Shown here piece after piece: positions 22,801 through 35,500 of a stretch of DNA of 64,000 nucleotides (position 1 is the stretch's first letter; each line of letters begins with the position of its first letter). The position numbers and the translations under genes were made by a program. The stretch is from Bimastos eiseni. Taxonomy: Eukaryota > Annelida > Clitellata > Crassiclitellata > Lumbricidae. The stretch covers positions 6,249,367-6,313,366 of the forward strand of contig OY365822.1 in assembly GCA_959347315.1 (NCBI GenBank), written 5' to 3'. The notes beneath the pieces are model-generated. The model saw only the letters and a program-made list of their open reading frames with translations, was not told the DNA's origin and searched no databases.

Positions 22801-22850
<50 letters not shown>

Positions 22851-25800
22851 GACAGACAGAGACAGACAGAGACAGACAGAGAGACAGACAGAGAGACAGA
22901 GAGAGAGCTTCGTAACTGCTGACCCTTTTAGAGAGTTGTTGGACTGGGAGTAGTTTTTGTGGGGAGGTCAGTTCGCTGGAGCAGATGCTGGTAGAGGAAA
23001 GGATTCCGCTTGTACTGGATGCTACGTCGTAAATCTTTCGACGATGGGACTTCTCGTTACCGTCGAGGTAATTCTGATGATGATGATGATGATGATGATA
23101 ATTATAATAATAATAATTATTATTATTATTAGGCGTGTTAATGTTAATTTTATTATGATTGTCATAAGCGGCAGCAACATCTTTTATTATTATTATTATT
23201 ATTATTTATTATTATTATTACTTTTATTATTATATGGGTTGGTGGATGGATGAATGGATGGATAGATGGATTCTTGGGTTGATTGATGGATTGATTGATT
23301 GATGAATGGATTCATGTAGGAGTGGATGGGTGCGTGGGTGGGTGGATGGATTGGATGGATGAATGGATGCATTTAGAGATAGATGACTGTGTGGGTGGTT
23401 TGATAAATGAATTTTGGATGAATGGATGAATGGATTGGTGGTTGGATGGATGGACGTGTGGATGGTTGTACTTACTTTTTATGCTATGATTGATGAACGG
23501 GTATGCTAAAAGCGAACGGTGAGTCTGACTAAGTTATTATGTCAGCATTGTAGAAGTGTCCTATCAGAGAGATGAGTGTGTTTGGATGGCGGCCAAATAA
23601 CCACCTGTAAACAATTGCCATTGTGACACGATGCTGATTTATTGAGAGCACTGTCCTTGTCAGTCAAGGTTGCAGCGTCAAGTCTCCTCTCTGAGTCAGA
23701 TTCTCATTGCAGAATAAAGAAGTTTCTCTTGGGGGGCCCGAGACAATGCTGAGTTTATGTCCAAGGTCAGATAAAAAGACTAGGTCTCAAATTATTATTA
23801 TTATTATTATTATTATTATTGATACATTTTTATTTGATCTGAAACTAATCCCAACATAGGACAACCATAGGATGAAAAAAAATTCATAAATGCAGCAGAA
23901 ATCCTTCACTTGTAGATCAGAGGATTGGTTACTCTTCAAAACTCCATGTACACGTTTCACTCTTAAACATAGATGTCGCCCCAATCTAAATTTTGCTTCT
24001 ATTTAAAAATATGATATATTTTAAATCTTCAAAGGCATATTTTATTTTGCTGACATAGTTATTCGTCAAGTTACCGCCATAACTGAAAGTTAATGAATCA
24101 GTTCATTATGTCAACAAAGATGTGAACATCTCCTGCTTTCGATTATCGTACAAAAACTAGTGACATAACGTTATATACGGACTTTCCAGTCCTGTGCCTT
24201 TTGATCCTTGCCTAGAGGTTATTGTGTTGCCTATTCTCGTCAGTGACTGCGGTTCTAATCCCTTGTCCATCCTCCATAGTCGACCCAGATCGCATTGTCA
24301 GTAGTGCATAAAAGCTTTGATATGATCGCTACCTGAATGTAATGTAATGTAATGAACGAGATTAAGCTACCAGCCTTCAGTAGTGCTTAGAATGCCGGAC
24401 TGTCGATCAGAAGGCCTGGGTTCAAATCTCTGCCAGGTGAGGAATTGGATGGAGATTTCTGCTCTACCTACATGATGCACCCCTTAGCCAACTCAGCTCT
24501 AATGAGCTTGCCAACCGTACACTGTTGGCGAGGACTTCCGCCCTCGTATGCCGAGGTTAAGAAATTGAAGTTGTTGACACTTCGTACAGGGATGGGAGGA
24601 GGTGGAAGTGAAGATAGAAGAGAAAGAGGAGGAAGCAATCCCACGAGCAAGCCTAGCAGGCAGCCCAGGGGGGTTGTTTATGACTTTATCTTCTCACCTC
24701 GGTATTTATGTGGGGCGGTCACTGTTTGGACTTTGACAGTGCCAGTTCCAAACCTGGAGAAAGGAGGAGGGCGTCACTAAATCATCTTAGATATGGAACG
24801 GTGTAGTTAAAAAAATCAACTGGATCGGTCACCACTCCTACCCTCGCAATCTCAATTGCTCCCTAAAGTGTATGGTGAGTGTACTCATCGTGGCTGATTT
24901 TGGCGGTAGGGGGCGCAGGTGTAATCTCCACGCAAATTGCTGTCCTGGCGGGGAGTTCATTCAGAATTCCTGTTCTAACGATCCACGCCTTGAAATAAAT
25001 TTTGTCCTAGAGGCGACAGATGACTAGTTTCTATAGTAACGGTTTGTTCTGTTCTATTTATAGTCGCATGGTGGGGATTCCCCAGCGTCATCCGTTTCGG
25101 AGCATGTACACGCCCACTTTTTCCAGTTGGTGCAAGACGCCAGCCGTGCGATGAAGCACGGAGACTTCTCATTGGCTGCCAGACTCTACACAGACGCTAT
25201 TATTCTCGATCCAGCCAATCACGTTCTATATAGCAATCGATCTGCAGCTCATCTTAAATTGAATGAATGTGAAGAGGCTCTCCACGATGCAAGGAAGTGC
25301 AGGCAGATGAAGCCGGAGTGGTCGAAGGTGAGATTTTATTCGGGTTGAAGGTTTGGTTCTGTCTGAAGTCGATGCGAAGAAGAAGCCGGATTGAGTGAAG
25401 TCGAAGTTCAAATCTCTATCCATACATCCATCAATTGATCCATCCATCCGTCCCTCCATCCATCCATCTATCCCTCCTTTCTTCCATCTATCCCTCCTCT
25501 CTTCCATCCATCCATCCACCAAGCCCTCCTTCCATCCATCCATCCATCAATCCATTCTTCAATCCATTCGTCCATCTATCCATCAATCCATTCATCCATC
25601 CATCTAACTATCCATCCATCAATGTATCCATCCATCCTTCCATCCATCCATCAAGGAAAGTCGGGTCCTTGGGTCAGGGTCTTATTCATCCAGACTGGAA
25701 TTTAGACCGAACAGCCCCGGGGGAATTCCCCAGACACCTCATTCCCCACCCTCTGGATGTCCTCCCATTCAACTGTACCAGACCAGGCCTTGCACTCGAG

Positions 25801-28800
25801 CGACATCTGGTGAATATTACTAAAATTTCCGACTCGACGTGACATCTGGCGAGTCAATTTGAATTATGGAAAGCCTCTGCCGTGGTGCTGACGACCCACT
25901 TTCGAAGGATCGCAGACGCTGCTCAGTGTAATAAATGACAGCCTAATATTAGCAACGAGGGTCGCCCCAAACAGACTTATCAGCCAGACGATGATAACGG
26001 AATCGTGTCAACGAATTTTTTGCAGAGCATAAAAATTCCTTGGGTTCTGGAACCCTTTTGATTTTTTTTACTTAATCAGTCTTGCGATGCTGTAGTGTTA
26101 ATTAAGCGTGGTTGACTTTCAATGAAGAAGTCGGGTGGGGTGGGGTCCGAACCCCCGGGAAGTCATGTTCCCCACATGGTTGAAATGCCAGATTGGCTGT
26201 GCTTAACCCAACGCATCATAAGCAATATTTTAAATAAACGTCTGTTAAAGTTTGCATTTATTTTGCTGCATGGTTTGCAATTATTTAAATCGATTTGAGT
26301 TGGTTTATATATACATATACATGCATATATATATATATATATATATCTATTATTACTTTATATTTGGCTGTCCTAACAATTATGCGCGTGCCTACTGAAA
26401 AACGTTTCACTTTGATTCGCTAGGTGGCAGCACGTTTTTGAAAAAGCCCATAAGATTGAATATCCTGGCTTGTGGAGCCGCCGTATTATCGTATAATTAT
26501 TATGTCCTTGTCTTAGCATTACAACACGGATATGATTTTGGCATTGCTGTGTAGATAAATACGAAGCGTCGTTTAGTGTTTGATTGAGATAGGTTATACT
26601 AAAGGAGTGAGCTGAATGTCATTTTCAACGTTTCAAGTCTTAAACGTACCTTTGTGTTGATTGGAAATGCATTGTCTCAGTCTCCATGTGTAGGCTTATG
26701 TAGAGGGCATGAACTATTAGTGGCCTCATTTTCTTAGCCTCGGCCTATGAGGGCGGTTGGCCAGTCCTCTCTCTTGCCATTTCATCTGCCCATTGACAGT
26801 GCATAGTCAGTGTCTTCGTGATGAAGGCTGAGATGAAATCGGACTTTCGGACCCCCTAAGCCGTGTTGTACCGTGTATACTTCGTGGACCCTTTCCCCAT
26901 GCGTACGTACAGTTGAGCTCTACCCCTCCCCAGTGTAAAGGTTAAATAGCTAAAGACATCTATAAGACATTGATTTGGTCACAGGCTATTTATTTTTGTA
27001 AAACATAATTTTAACAGCTTAAACTTGTTAACTATTATGAAGAATGTAAAACACTAACAACACTTACATTTTAAGCTATTTAATGTTACATAAAATTGAT
27101 TAGGCAGGCATATAGTCCGTGATTGGGTTTACAGTTCTGATTTTCATGTTCCGTATTGTGGACGTCATAATTAGACAATTAGATTTGCGTACGTACATAT
27201 TTTTTTTGGACCCCACCATACGAACCCGTACGCAAAATCGCCAGAATTCGAAACCCCCTCCCCCTCGCTTCGTACGTAATATGTGGACGGCCCTAATGGG
27301 GATTTAAACCCAGCCTTTCCGTTGACAGTACAATTCGCTCTCCACTACACCCGCCGAGCACCCGAGGTTTGAACTGAAAGAAATTCTTTGGCATTGACCA
27401 AACAACGGGAGGGGGTGAATAGGCACGGAAGGGGCGGGCCATCGAGCATCGGGGCCATCAATCATGAAACGGTTATAAATAGTTCAGGTTAAAAATAGTT
27501 CGAAGCGTGTGATTGCAGTTTGTATACATGTCTATTGATCGTATTTCCGTCGTTTCGTTCCGTCTCTCTGACTGTCTCTGTCCCTCTGACTGTCTCTGTC
27601 CCTCTGACTGTCTCTGTCCCTCTGACTGTCTCTGTCCCTCTGACTGTCTCTGTCCCTCTGACTGTCTCTGTCCCTCTGACTGTCTCTGTCCCTCTGACTG
27701 TCTCTGTCCCTCTGACTGTCTCTGTCCCTCTGACTGTCTCTGTCCCTCTGACTGTCTCTGTCCCTCTGACTGTCTTTGTCCCTCTGACTGTCTCTGTCCC
27801 TCTGACTGTCTCTGTCCCTCTGACTGTCTCTGTCCCTCTGACTGTCTCTGTCCCTCCTTCTCTGTCTCGTTCCTTCACACCCTCTCGCCGCCGTCTGCTG
27901 AGTTGAAGAAGGCATTTCTTGGTGGTTTTTGCGTGCAGTAGATGCTTTGAACCATGCTTTGCCAGCGCTGTGAATAAGCTGCCAGCGCTCGTGAATAAGC
28001 TGGTGCCCTGCACGTGGCTTTCAAGTGGCGCTTTAGAAATTTGGAGATTACGATTACGATTTGAAATTATCTGTGAGGTTTGGAGCTGACCGATCTGGAT
28101 CATGGATCGTCAAAGATCGGAGTGTTGCGGCGCCATATAAATATAAATATCCGTTTAGCTTAGGAGACTGCTCGAGTGGTCGTTTTGAGTTTTGGTGATG
28201 CACAGGTGACGATATACTTTGATTGGCAGGGAGGGTTGTGCGATTAGTATGATTGACAGAAGTCATTTCATTGTCATCAATTGGCCGAATGCCTAGGGTG
28301 ACCTATGGTTAACAATGTAGGTGACATCAGGCTGTGGATGTGACAACACCGACCTGTCAACAGTTGGCTCTTGTTCTGCTTGTGAGTCATTTGGGAATTG
28401 GCTCTGTTATGGCGCTTTATAATGATCAGACGGTGGCTTCTGCTGCTTTTAAAAAAGGATGAACAAGCAAGGAGAGGAAGCTTTTGTGATGCACACAGCA
28501 GGCTCAGGAACTAGATACTTTGGTAACTATGACAACAGGGTAGTACTTCGGTAACTACGACAACTGGGTACTTTCGTGAACATGACAACTGGATAATTCG
28601 GTAACTATGGCATCTGGATATGTCGATAACCATGACAACTGCATACTTAGGTGACTGTGCTAACTGGATTCATCAAGTAACCATGACAACTGTGTGTTTT
28701 GGTGACTATGACAACTAGATACTATGGTAACCATGACAGCTGTGAATCAATATGTATCCAGGCCATTAGACTCAGAGGAGAACCTGACTCAATCGTTGTC

Positions 28801-29506
28801 TTTCATCAACTTATTTAAATCTCACAGTTGCTATAACGTTTCGATTCTAAANNNNNNNNNNNNNNNNNNNNNNNNNNNNNNNNNNNNNNNNNNNNNNNNN
28901 NNNNNNNNNNNNNNNNNNNNNNNNNNNNNNNNNNNNNNNNNNNNNNNNNNNNNNNNNNNNNNNNNNNNNNNNNNNNNNNNNNNNNNNNNNNNNNNNNNNN
29001 NNNNNNNNNNNNNNNNNNNNNNNNNNNNNNNNNNNNNNNNNNNNNNNNNNNACTCATTCATCTCTTTTAAAATCATGTGCTTGTATGAGAGGAAGTCGAT
29101 GCCAGTCCACATGTCAAAAGTGTAACTTACCACTTCTGTTGATATATTTAAGGCTTTTTAAATACCTGTTCGGTCCTTATAAGAACCATTCCCTACGGTA
29201 GGCATAACATCTTTGATCCCAGACAATTTAATTATAGCTCCGAAAGAGAGTTGCTTTGATCTTTGCCGAGAAGAGAGAAGTGAGGGTCAGAATGATGTAT
29301 AACTGAAAGTTATGATAGGTGGTTACGTATGGGTCAGTGTAGGGTAGGGGTGGATAGGTGCGCATGCAATATGGGGTCTAGGGCATTCCCACATTGGTTC
29401 ATGTTACACTTCGACAGAAAGACAGCCAGACGGACAAAGACGTACACGCGCACACACGCACACAGTGGAACCCATTGGACACTAATTTATAATATATATA
29501 TATATG

Positions 29507-29544
<38 letters not shown>

Positions 29545-32500
29545 TGTATACATACCATTGACCCTTTAAATTTAAAGGTTCTATGATCTATTATACCCAG
29601 CTGTCTCTTAGTGTCCACCCTTTCTTCATACATGTGAAAGGTGGATTGGATTTTTATTGATGGCTTTTTAAGTATCTGTTGGCTAGCTATAAAAATTCAT
29701 AGATTCTGTTAACGGAATGTGCTCTGAATCGGGTATTGACGCCTGGGACATAAGTGTCATTAATTCATTCATTCATTCATTCATTCACTCACTCACTCAC
29801 TCACTCATTCACTCCTTCTCTCATTCACTCATTCTCTCATTCACTCATTCTCTCATTCACTCATTCTCTCATTCACTCATTCTCTCATTCACTCATTCTC
29901 TCATTCACTCATTCTCTCATTCACTCATTCACTCATTCTCTCATTCACTCATTCTCTCATTCACTCATTCTCTCATTCACTCATTCTCTTATTCACTCAT
30001 TCACTCATTCTCTCATTCATTCATTCTCTCATTCACTCATTCATTCGTTTGTTCGATCACTCGCTCGCTCACTCATTCATTCATTCATTCATCGGATGTA
30101 AATCTATTTAATCACCTCTTAATATAATCTATGCTAGGATGACTGAATGTATCCATTCATTGGCTCCTCTCACATTGTTTGTGATGTTTGTTTGTCAGTC
30201 AACCTTTCAGTCAATCAATAAATCGATTTGTTCAGTTGGTAGATTGGCCTAACGAAGGGACGAAGGGTGCTTTGTCTCTGTTACCCCAACAGGGACAAAG
30301 CTCCCTTCGTCCATCTTGCTCATTTCTGACCCTCTTCTTTGCTCTTTCGTTGTGCCTGGATTCAGGATGTTAATTACTCATTCGAATGGCTATCGAGTTT
30401 TCCAGTTCCGTGTAACTGCAGGAAGAGGAGGAGAAGAGGAAGAGGAGGAGTGGAGCTGGTAGTGGAGGAATAAGTGGAGGAAGTGGTGAGGAGAATGAGA
30501 AGAAGGAAGCAGAGGAATGAAGCGAAGAAGAGAAGTGTTCCTAATCAGTGGCTTTACCTGCTAATCAATCTGGTCGACTCTTGACCCCCAGCTGTTGGGG
30601 CAATGTTTTCTCGTAGTAGACTTTTCAGTTTAACGACACTGTGTTATAGCAGAGATCATCAGCGTTGCCCTCCTCCTTTATCCAGACTTGGGACTGGCAC
30701 TGTCATGATCATTGTCGTTATCGTTGTGATCACCATCGGTCATTGTTGTTTTATCATCACCAGCAGCAGCAGCAGCAGTAGCAGCAGGGCCATCGTTGTC
30801 ATTTTATTTAGCCGCATCACTGTCAGCCACATCATTGTTAGCAACATCATTGTTTAACCACGTTATTGTTAGCCACATCATTGTTAGCCACATCAGTGTT
30901 GGCTACATCATTGTTAGCCACATCATTGTTAGCCGCATCATTGTTAGCCACATCATTGTTAGCCACATCACTGTTAGCCACATCATTGTTGGCCACATCA
31001 TTGTTAGCCACTTGTCACAACCATATGGAAAGATTCTGTTGCTCATTGCACTTGATGTCATAGCCTCGAGCGGAGTGTCTCCTCCTGTGGTCTTTGCAAT
31101 GTTTTCCTTTGTATTCTTGGAATGTCTTTTTCGAAGTGAGGTTATGCAAATGAAAACGAAATCTTATTGACTTGTCTATGAATAAATTACCTCTGGCTTA
31201 AATTCCTGCATACCAGTCTTTGTGGGTGGTAATGTTTCCAAGATTGGCGGAGGGGTACTGGGCCAAGCGTAAAGTAATAGTTTTCACACGGGCACAAAGA
31301 GCAGATTGTAATGTAAATGTTAATCTTCTAAAACTTGTTTCCTATTACCTTACCTTGCTTCCAATTACCTTACCTTGTTACCTATTACCTTACCTTGCTT
31401 CCCATTACCTTACCATGCATCGGCTTGCCCCGTAGTGCTCCACCTGTTCCTTATGCTATTGTCATGCCGTGGCTAGCATTGCCTTCTCTCTCAGGTCATG
31501 AATTCCATTCGCAGGTTGACTCTATTATCTCAACCCATTCAGTGGAATTCAAGAATTTCATGAATGACTTGGTATTGTTGTTTTGCCCCAGGAATAAATT
31601 CAGGAATTTCAGTTGAATCGTGTTTACAGTTCAGTCACCCGGAATGATGGAGTAGGGGGGGAGGGAGTCTGTTAGTTTGAACTTAAACAGAATGAAGAAA
31701 TTAGACTTGGTTCTACTTCTTGGGTGCCTGGTTTTCAGTCGGTTGGTGTGCTGGGGTGTCAGCCCTATGGTCATGGGTTAACAGATTTAAGCATGTATCA
31801 TGTAAATGATGTGTTCGATTTGTTTTGTGCTTTTCTCTGGACTTAGTATTGAGTTCGTATTCTTTTAATGTATTTTTTTTCATATTGGTTTATTGTGTTA
31901 CCAATTGATTTTCTGACCTGATTTTGCCCATGGTCCTATCCTTCCATGAAGCAGGAGAGTTGCCATTCAACTTGGCCCAGATACTCTGAACATCCATGCC
32001 ATATGTCAGCTGTTGACGGGAATCCGTTGGTTGGCTCCACGCTTGTGGGTGGGCCCACCGCTGGTGACTCTTTTCAGCTTACTGTGCACTGTTTTGCGAA
32101 CAGACTTATTTTACTCGTTCACTATGACCTGTATCATAATTTAGGCCAGTGCAGAGTAGATATCTTTAAGGGGCGCTATGCAAATGCTCGCTTACATAAT
32201 ACATTACATTACATTTATTTACCTACTCTTGTTAAACAATCACCCTTAGGGCTTAACAGATGAATAAATTACCATCTCTGGCTGGGTGTGTTCCAGGGAT
32301 ATCTTCGGGAAGCTGCCGCCCTAAGACAGATGGGTCGACATGCGGATGCTCTGGCGTCGCTCTGCGCAGGACTGGGCTTTGACCCGCAGAACAGGGGCAT
32401 CCTACAGTCACTGCGAGAGGCCCTGGCAGATTCCACCCTTAGAGGTCAGTGGCTGGAATTTGTTGTCTTAATTGTTGAAGGTTGGAATCCTTGTCTTTGT

Positions 32501-35500
32501 GGCAAATTGGTGATATTGACCTGCCTGCTAATTGTTGATTTGCTGGTTTGGGTGGATTTTGGATTTTAAATATCGATGATTGATTTGTTGATGGAATAGT
32601 TTATTGATTGATTACTTGATTGGTTGAGTGATTGATTGAATGACTATTGTCTGATTGAATGACTGACTGATTATTTGATTGACTGATTTACTTGTTGATT
32701 GATCGACTGACTTACTTGCTGACTGACTTACGTATTGATCTACTGACTGCTTGACTGACTGACTGATTTACTTTCTGACTGCTTGACTGACTGACTGATT
32801 TACTTAATGACTGCTTGACTGACTGATTTACTGACTGGCTAATTGATTGATTGATTGCTTTTTGATTACTTGACTGATATTTTGATCATCCATCCCTTAG
32901 AATTCAATCTGGCATTTCCAATAGCTTTATGATTTCTGGCCATGGCTTCATTTGAAGCAACCATCCAATCATTACGATCACAGCACAATGGAAACGATTA
33001 GATTCAATTAGATAAAGTGTTGAATAAACTGATCGAACATTTGATCGATTTTAATGCAGATCGATTCGCTCCATTTCTCGATCATCTCGTTCGACTGAAA
33101 CAGGACGAGAATCCATTCCTTGTGACATCCGTGATTGGTCAAGAGCTGCTGAAGATGAGCAGATACTCCGCATCCGTGACTGCTCTGGATGCGGCTCTTC
33201 AGATAGGCACGACCAGCCTCCTCCTGAAGGGGTCTGTGCTGTCCGCCCTCAGCAGCGCTCACTGGGGGCTAGGCAACATCGACAAGGCCATCACCTTCAT
33301 GCAGCAGGACCTGGCCGCTGCCAAAGCCATTGGTCAGTCTGGGGTCTCTGGGATTGGGTAGATGGGGGTGGGTAGTGTTTGGTGGGTATGGTGATTAAGG
33401 AATGTTAGGTGGCTGATGTAGAATGTAAGTTGATGCGCTTGGAAGGTATGGTTATTAAGGAAAAATGGCGACTCGTGTAGAATGCAGGGTATCGGGAAGG
33501 TATGACTATTAAGGAAAATTAGGTAACTAATGTAGACTGCAAGGTGATGCACTTTGAAGGCATAGTAATTGAGGAAAATTAGGTAACTAATGTAGAATTA
33601 AAGGTGATGCCTTTGAAAGGTATGATTATTAAGGAAAATTCGGTAACTACATGTCTTGTAGAATGCCAGGCAATGCATCAGGAAGGTAAGTTAGCCAAGG
33701 AAAATTAACTATCATCACATTTCGTTGAAAACCTGCACCTCCCCCTCACTGTCCATGGGAATATGAGACGGTGAAGGAGAGGACTAGTCAACCACCGTCG
33801 TATGCCGAGGCTAAGAAAATGAGGTCGCTAACACTTCATACGCATGCCTGCCTCATGGATGACTCTTCTTCTGTATTGAATGTAATGTATTGTAAAATAT
33901 TACATTACATCAATGTTTGTTGTAACTGCTCCAGGCGACCTGCCAGGCGAGTGTCGATCCTACGCAAACCTTGGCGCCGCCTACTTCTCCAAGGGTGACT
34001 ACAAGGTGGCCTTCCAGTACCGCCGTCTCCAGCTCAATTCCGTCATCCGGCTCAAGGACTATTCCCTCATAACGTCCGCCCTCAGCCACCTCGGCCACGT
34101 CTGCTCGGCTGTGGGAGACTACCGTAGCGCCCTCCTTAGCCACAAGCGCTGCGCCCTGCTCGCCAAACAGAAAAGGGACAGGCTGGTCGAGGCCCGCGAG
34201 ATCGGGAACGTGGGCGCCGTCTATCTGGCCAGCGGGGACGTTGCCATGGCGCTCGAGTGTCACTGGGAACACCTCGCTATTGCCAGGGAGATTGGGAACC
34301 TGGTCGAGGAGGGGCGCGCATACAGCAACCTCGGCAGCGCCTGTCACTATCAGCGCCAGTTCGACCGCACCATCTCCTACCACGAGGAGGTGTTGAGGAT
34401 CGCCGTGCTCCTCGGGGACCGGACCCTGGAGGCCCGTGCCTACTCCGGGCTCGGACATGCGGCGAGGTGCATGCGCGACTACCCGAAGGCCAGGCACTAC
34501 CACGAGAGGCAGCTGGACAATGCGCTGCAGACCAGGGACAAGATGGCCGAAGGACGGTCGTGTTCTAATCTAGGGATCGTCTACCAGTTGCTAGGGGAGT
34601 ACGAGGCGGCGCTGAAGCTGCACAAGGCGCACCTTCAGATCGCGAAGGACCTCGGCGACAGGGTCGGCCAGGGTCGCGCTTACGGAAACATCGGGAACGC
34701 GTACGGCGCGCTCGGGCAGTTCGAACTGGCGATACGCTTTCACAAGCAGGAGCTGGCGATCTCGAAGGAGGTGCATGATAAACACGCGGAGTCCTCGACC
34801 CACGGAAACCTCGCATTCGCGTACCAGGCGCTTGGGATGAAGGACCAGGCGCTGCACAGCTACAACACGCACCTATCGATGGCGCAGGCCTTGAGGGATA
34901 AAGGCAGCGAAGCACGGGCCCTCTGCAACGTCGGTAACTACCTCTGCTCGATGAAGCTCTATGACCAGGCCCTCTCACATTACGAGAAGTTCCTTGCCCT
35001 CTCAGAGGAACTTGGCGACGAGGACGGAACGAGAACCGCCTGCCATGGACTGGGATACTTTCACTACTGCCTCGGGAACTTTGCCAGGGCCGTCGGGTAC
35101 TACGAAAGGGACCTGGTTCTTGCCAAAGGCTTGAGGGACAGGTCGCACCTCTGCCGCGCCCTCTGCAATCTCGGCCTCGCTCAGAAGGCGGTTGGTTCTT
35201 ATGAGGACTCGCTCGAATCTCAGAGACAGTTTTTGGCAGTCGCGTCCGAGCTGAGGGACGTCGCCGTAAGGTTCCGAGCCATGGGTAACGTTGGAGACGT
35301 CCTTCTGAAGGTCGGCGAGGGGTCAGAGGCAACGAAGATGTTCGACCGGCAGCTCCATCTGGCACGCCAGGCGAACAGGAGGAAACTCGAGGCGGTCGCA
35401 TTGGGCAACCTCGGCAACTGCTGCCGGATGTTGGGTCGGTTGGACAAGGCGCTGTCGTACCACATGCAGGAGCTGACCATCTACCAGGACCTGGCCGACA

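Larger units (their letters stand above)
15250..25063 (+). other. TTC28: TTC28 intron 1 (9.8 kb)
   Basis: No gene seen on either strand. Contents in order: SINE B head (15952), unclassified repeat (16138), ACGTACGC element and telomere-like tract (16735-17530), microsatellites of ACT/GCT (18963-19044), TG (20725-20885), TA (21628-21740, 21920-21980), GA/GACA (22337-22905), ATT/ATG (23070-23240), GGAT (23227-23470) and ATT (23791-23820), then SINE B at 24368. Long frames over these repeats are low-complexity artefacts. Confidence 0.7.
25328..32296 (+). other. TTC28: TTC28 intron 2 (7.0 kb, contains assembly gap)
   Basis: No gene seen. It holds an ATCC microsatellite, an ACGTACGC element in reverse, an 18-bp array, a degenerate 27-bp array, the N gap, a TCATTCACTCATTCTC array (29757-30080), a 15-bp AGCCACATCATTGTT array (30818-31012) and an ACCTTACCTTGCTTCC array (31335-31415). 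An unseen exon inside the 200-N gap cannot be excluded, but exons 2 and 3 already join in frame and in family order. Confidence 0.7.

Noticed and set aside
27513..28103. SDCLCP / RDRDSQ / GTETVR repeat proteins
   Set aside because: All derive from one 18-bp array read in different frames and strands.
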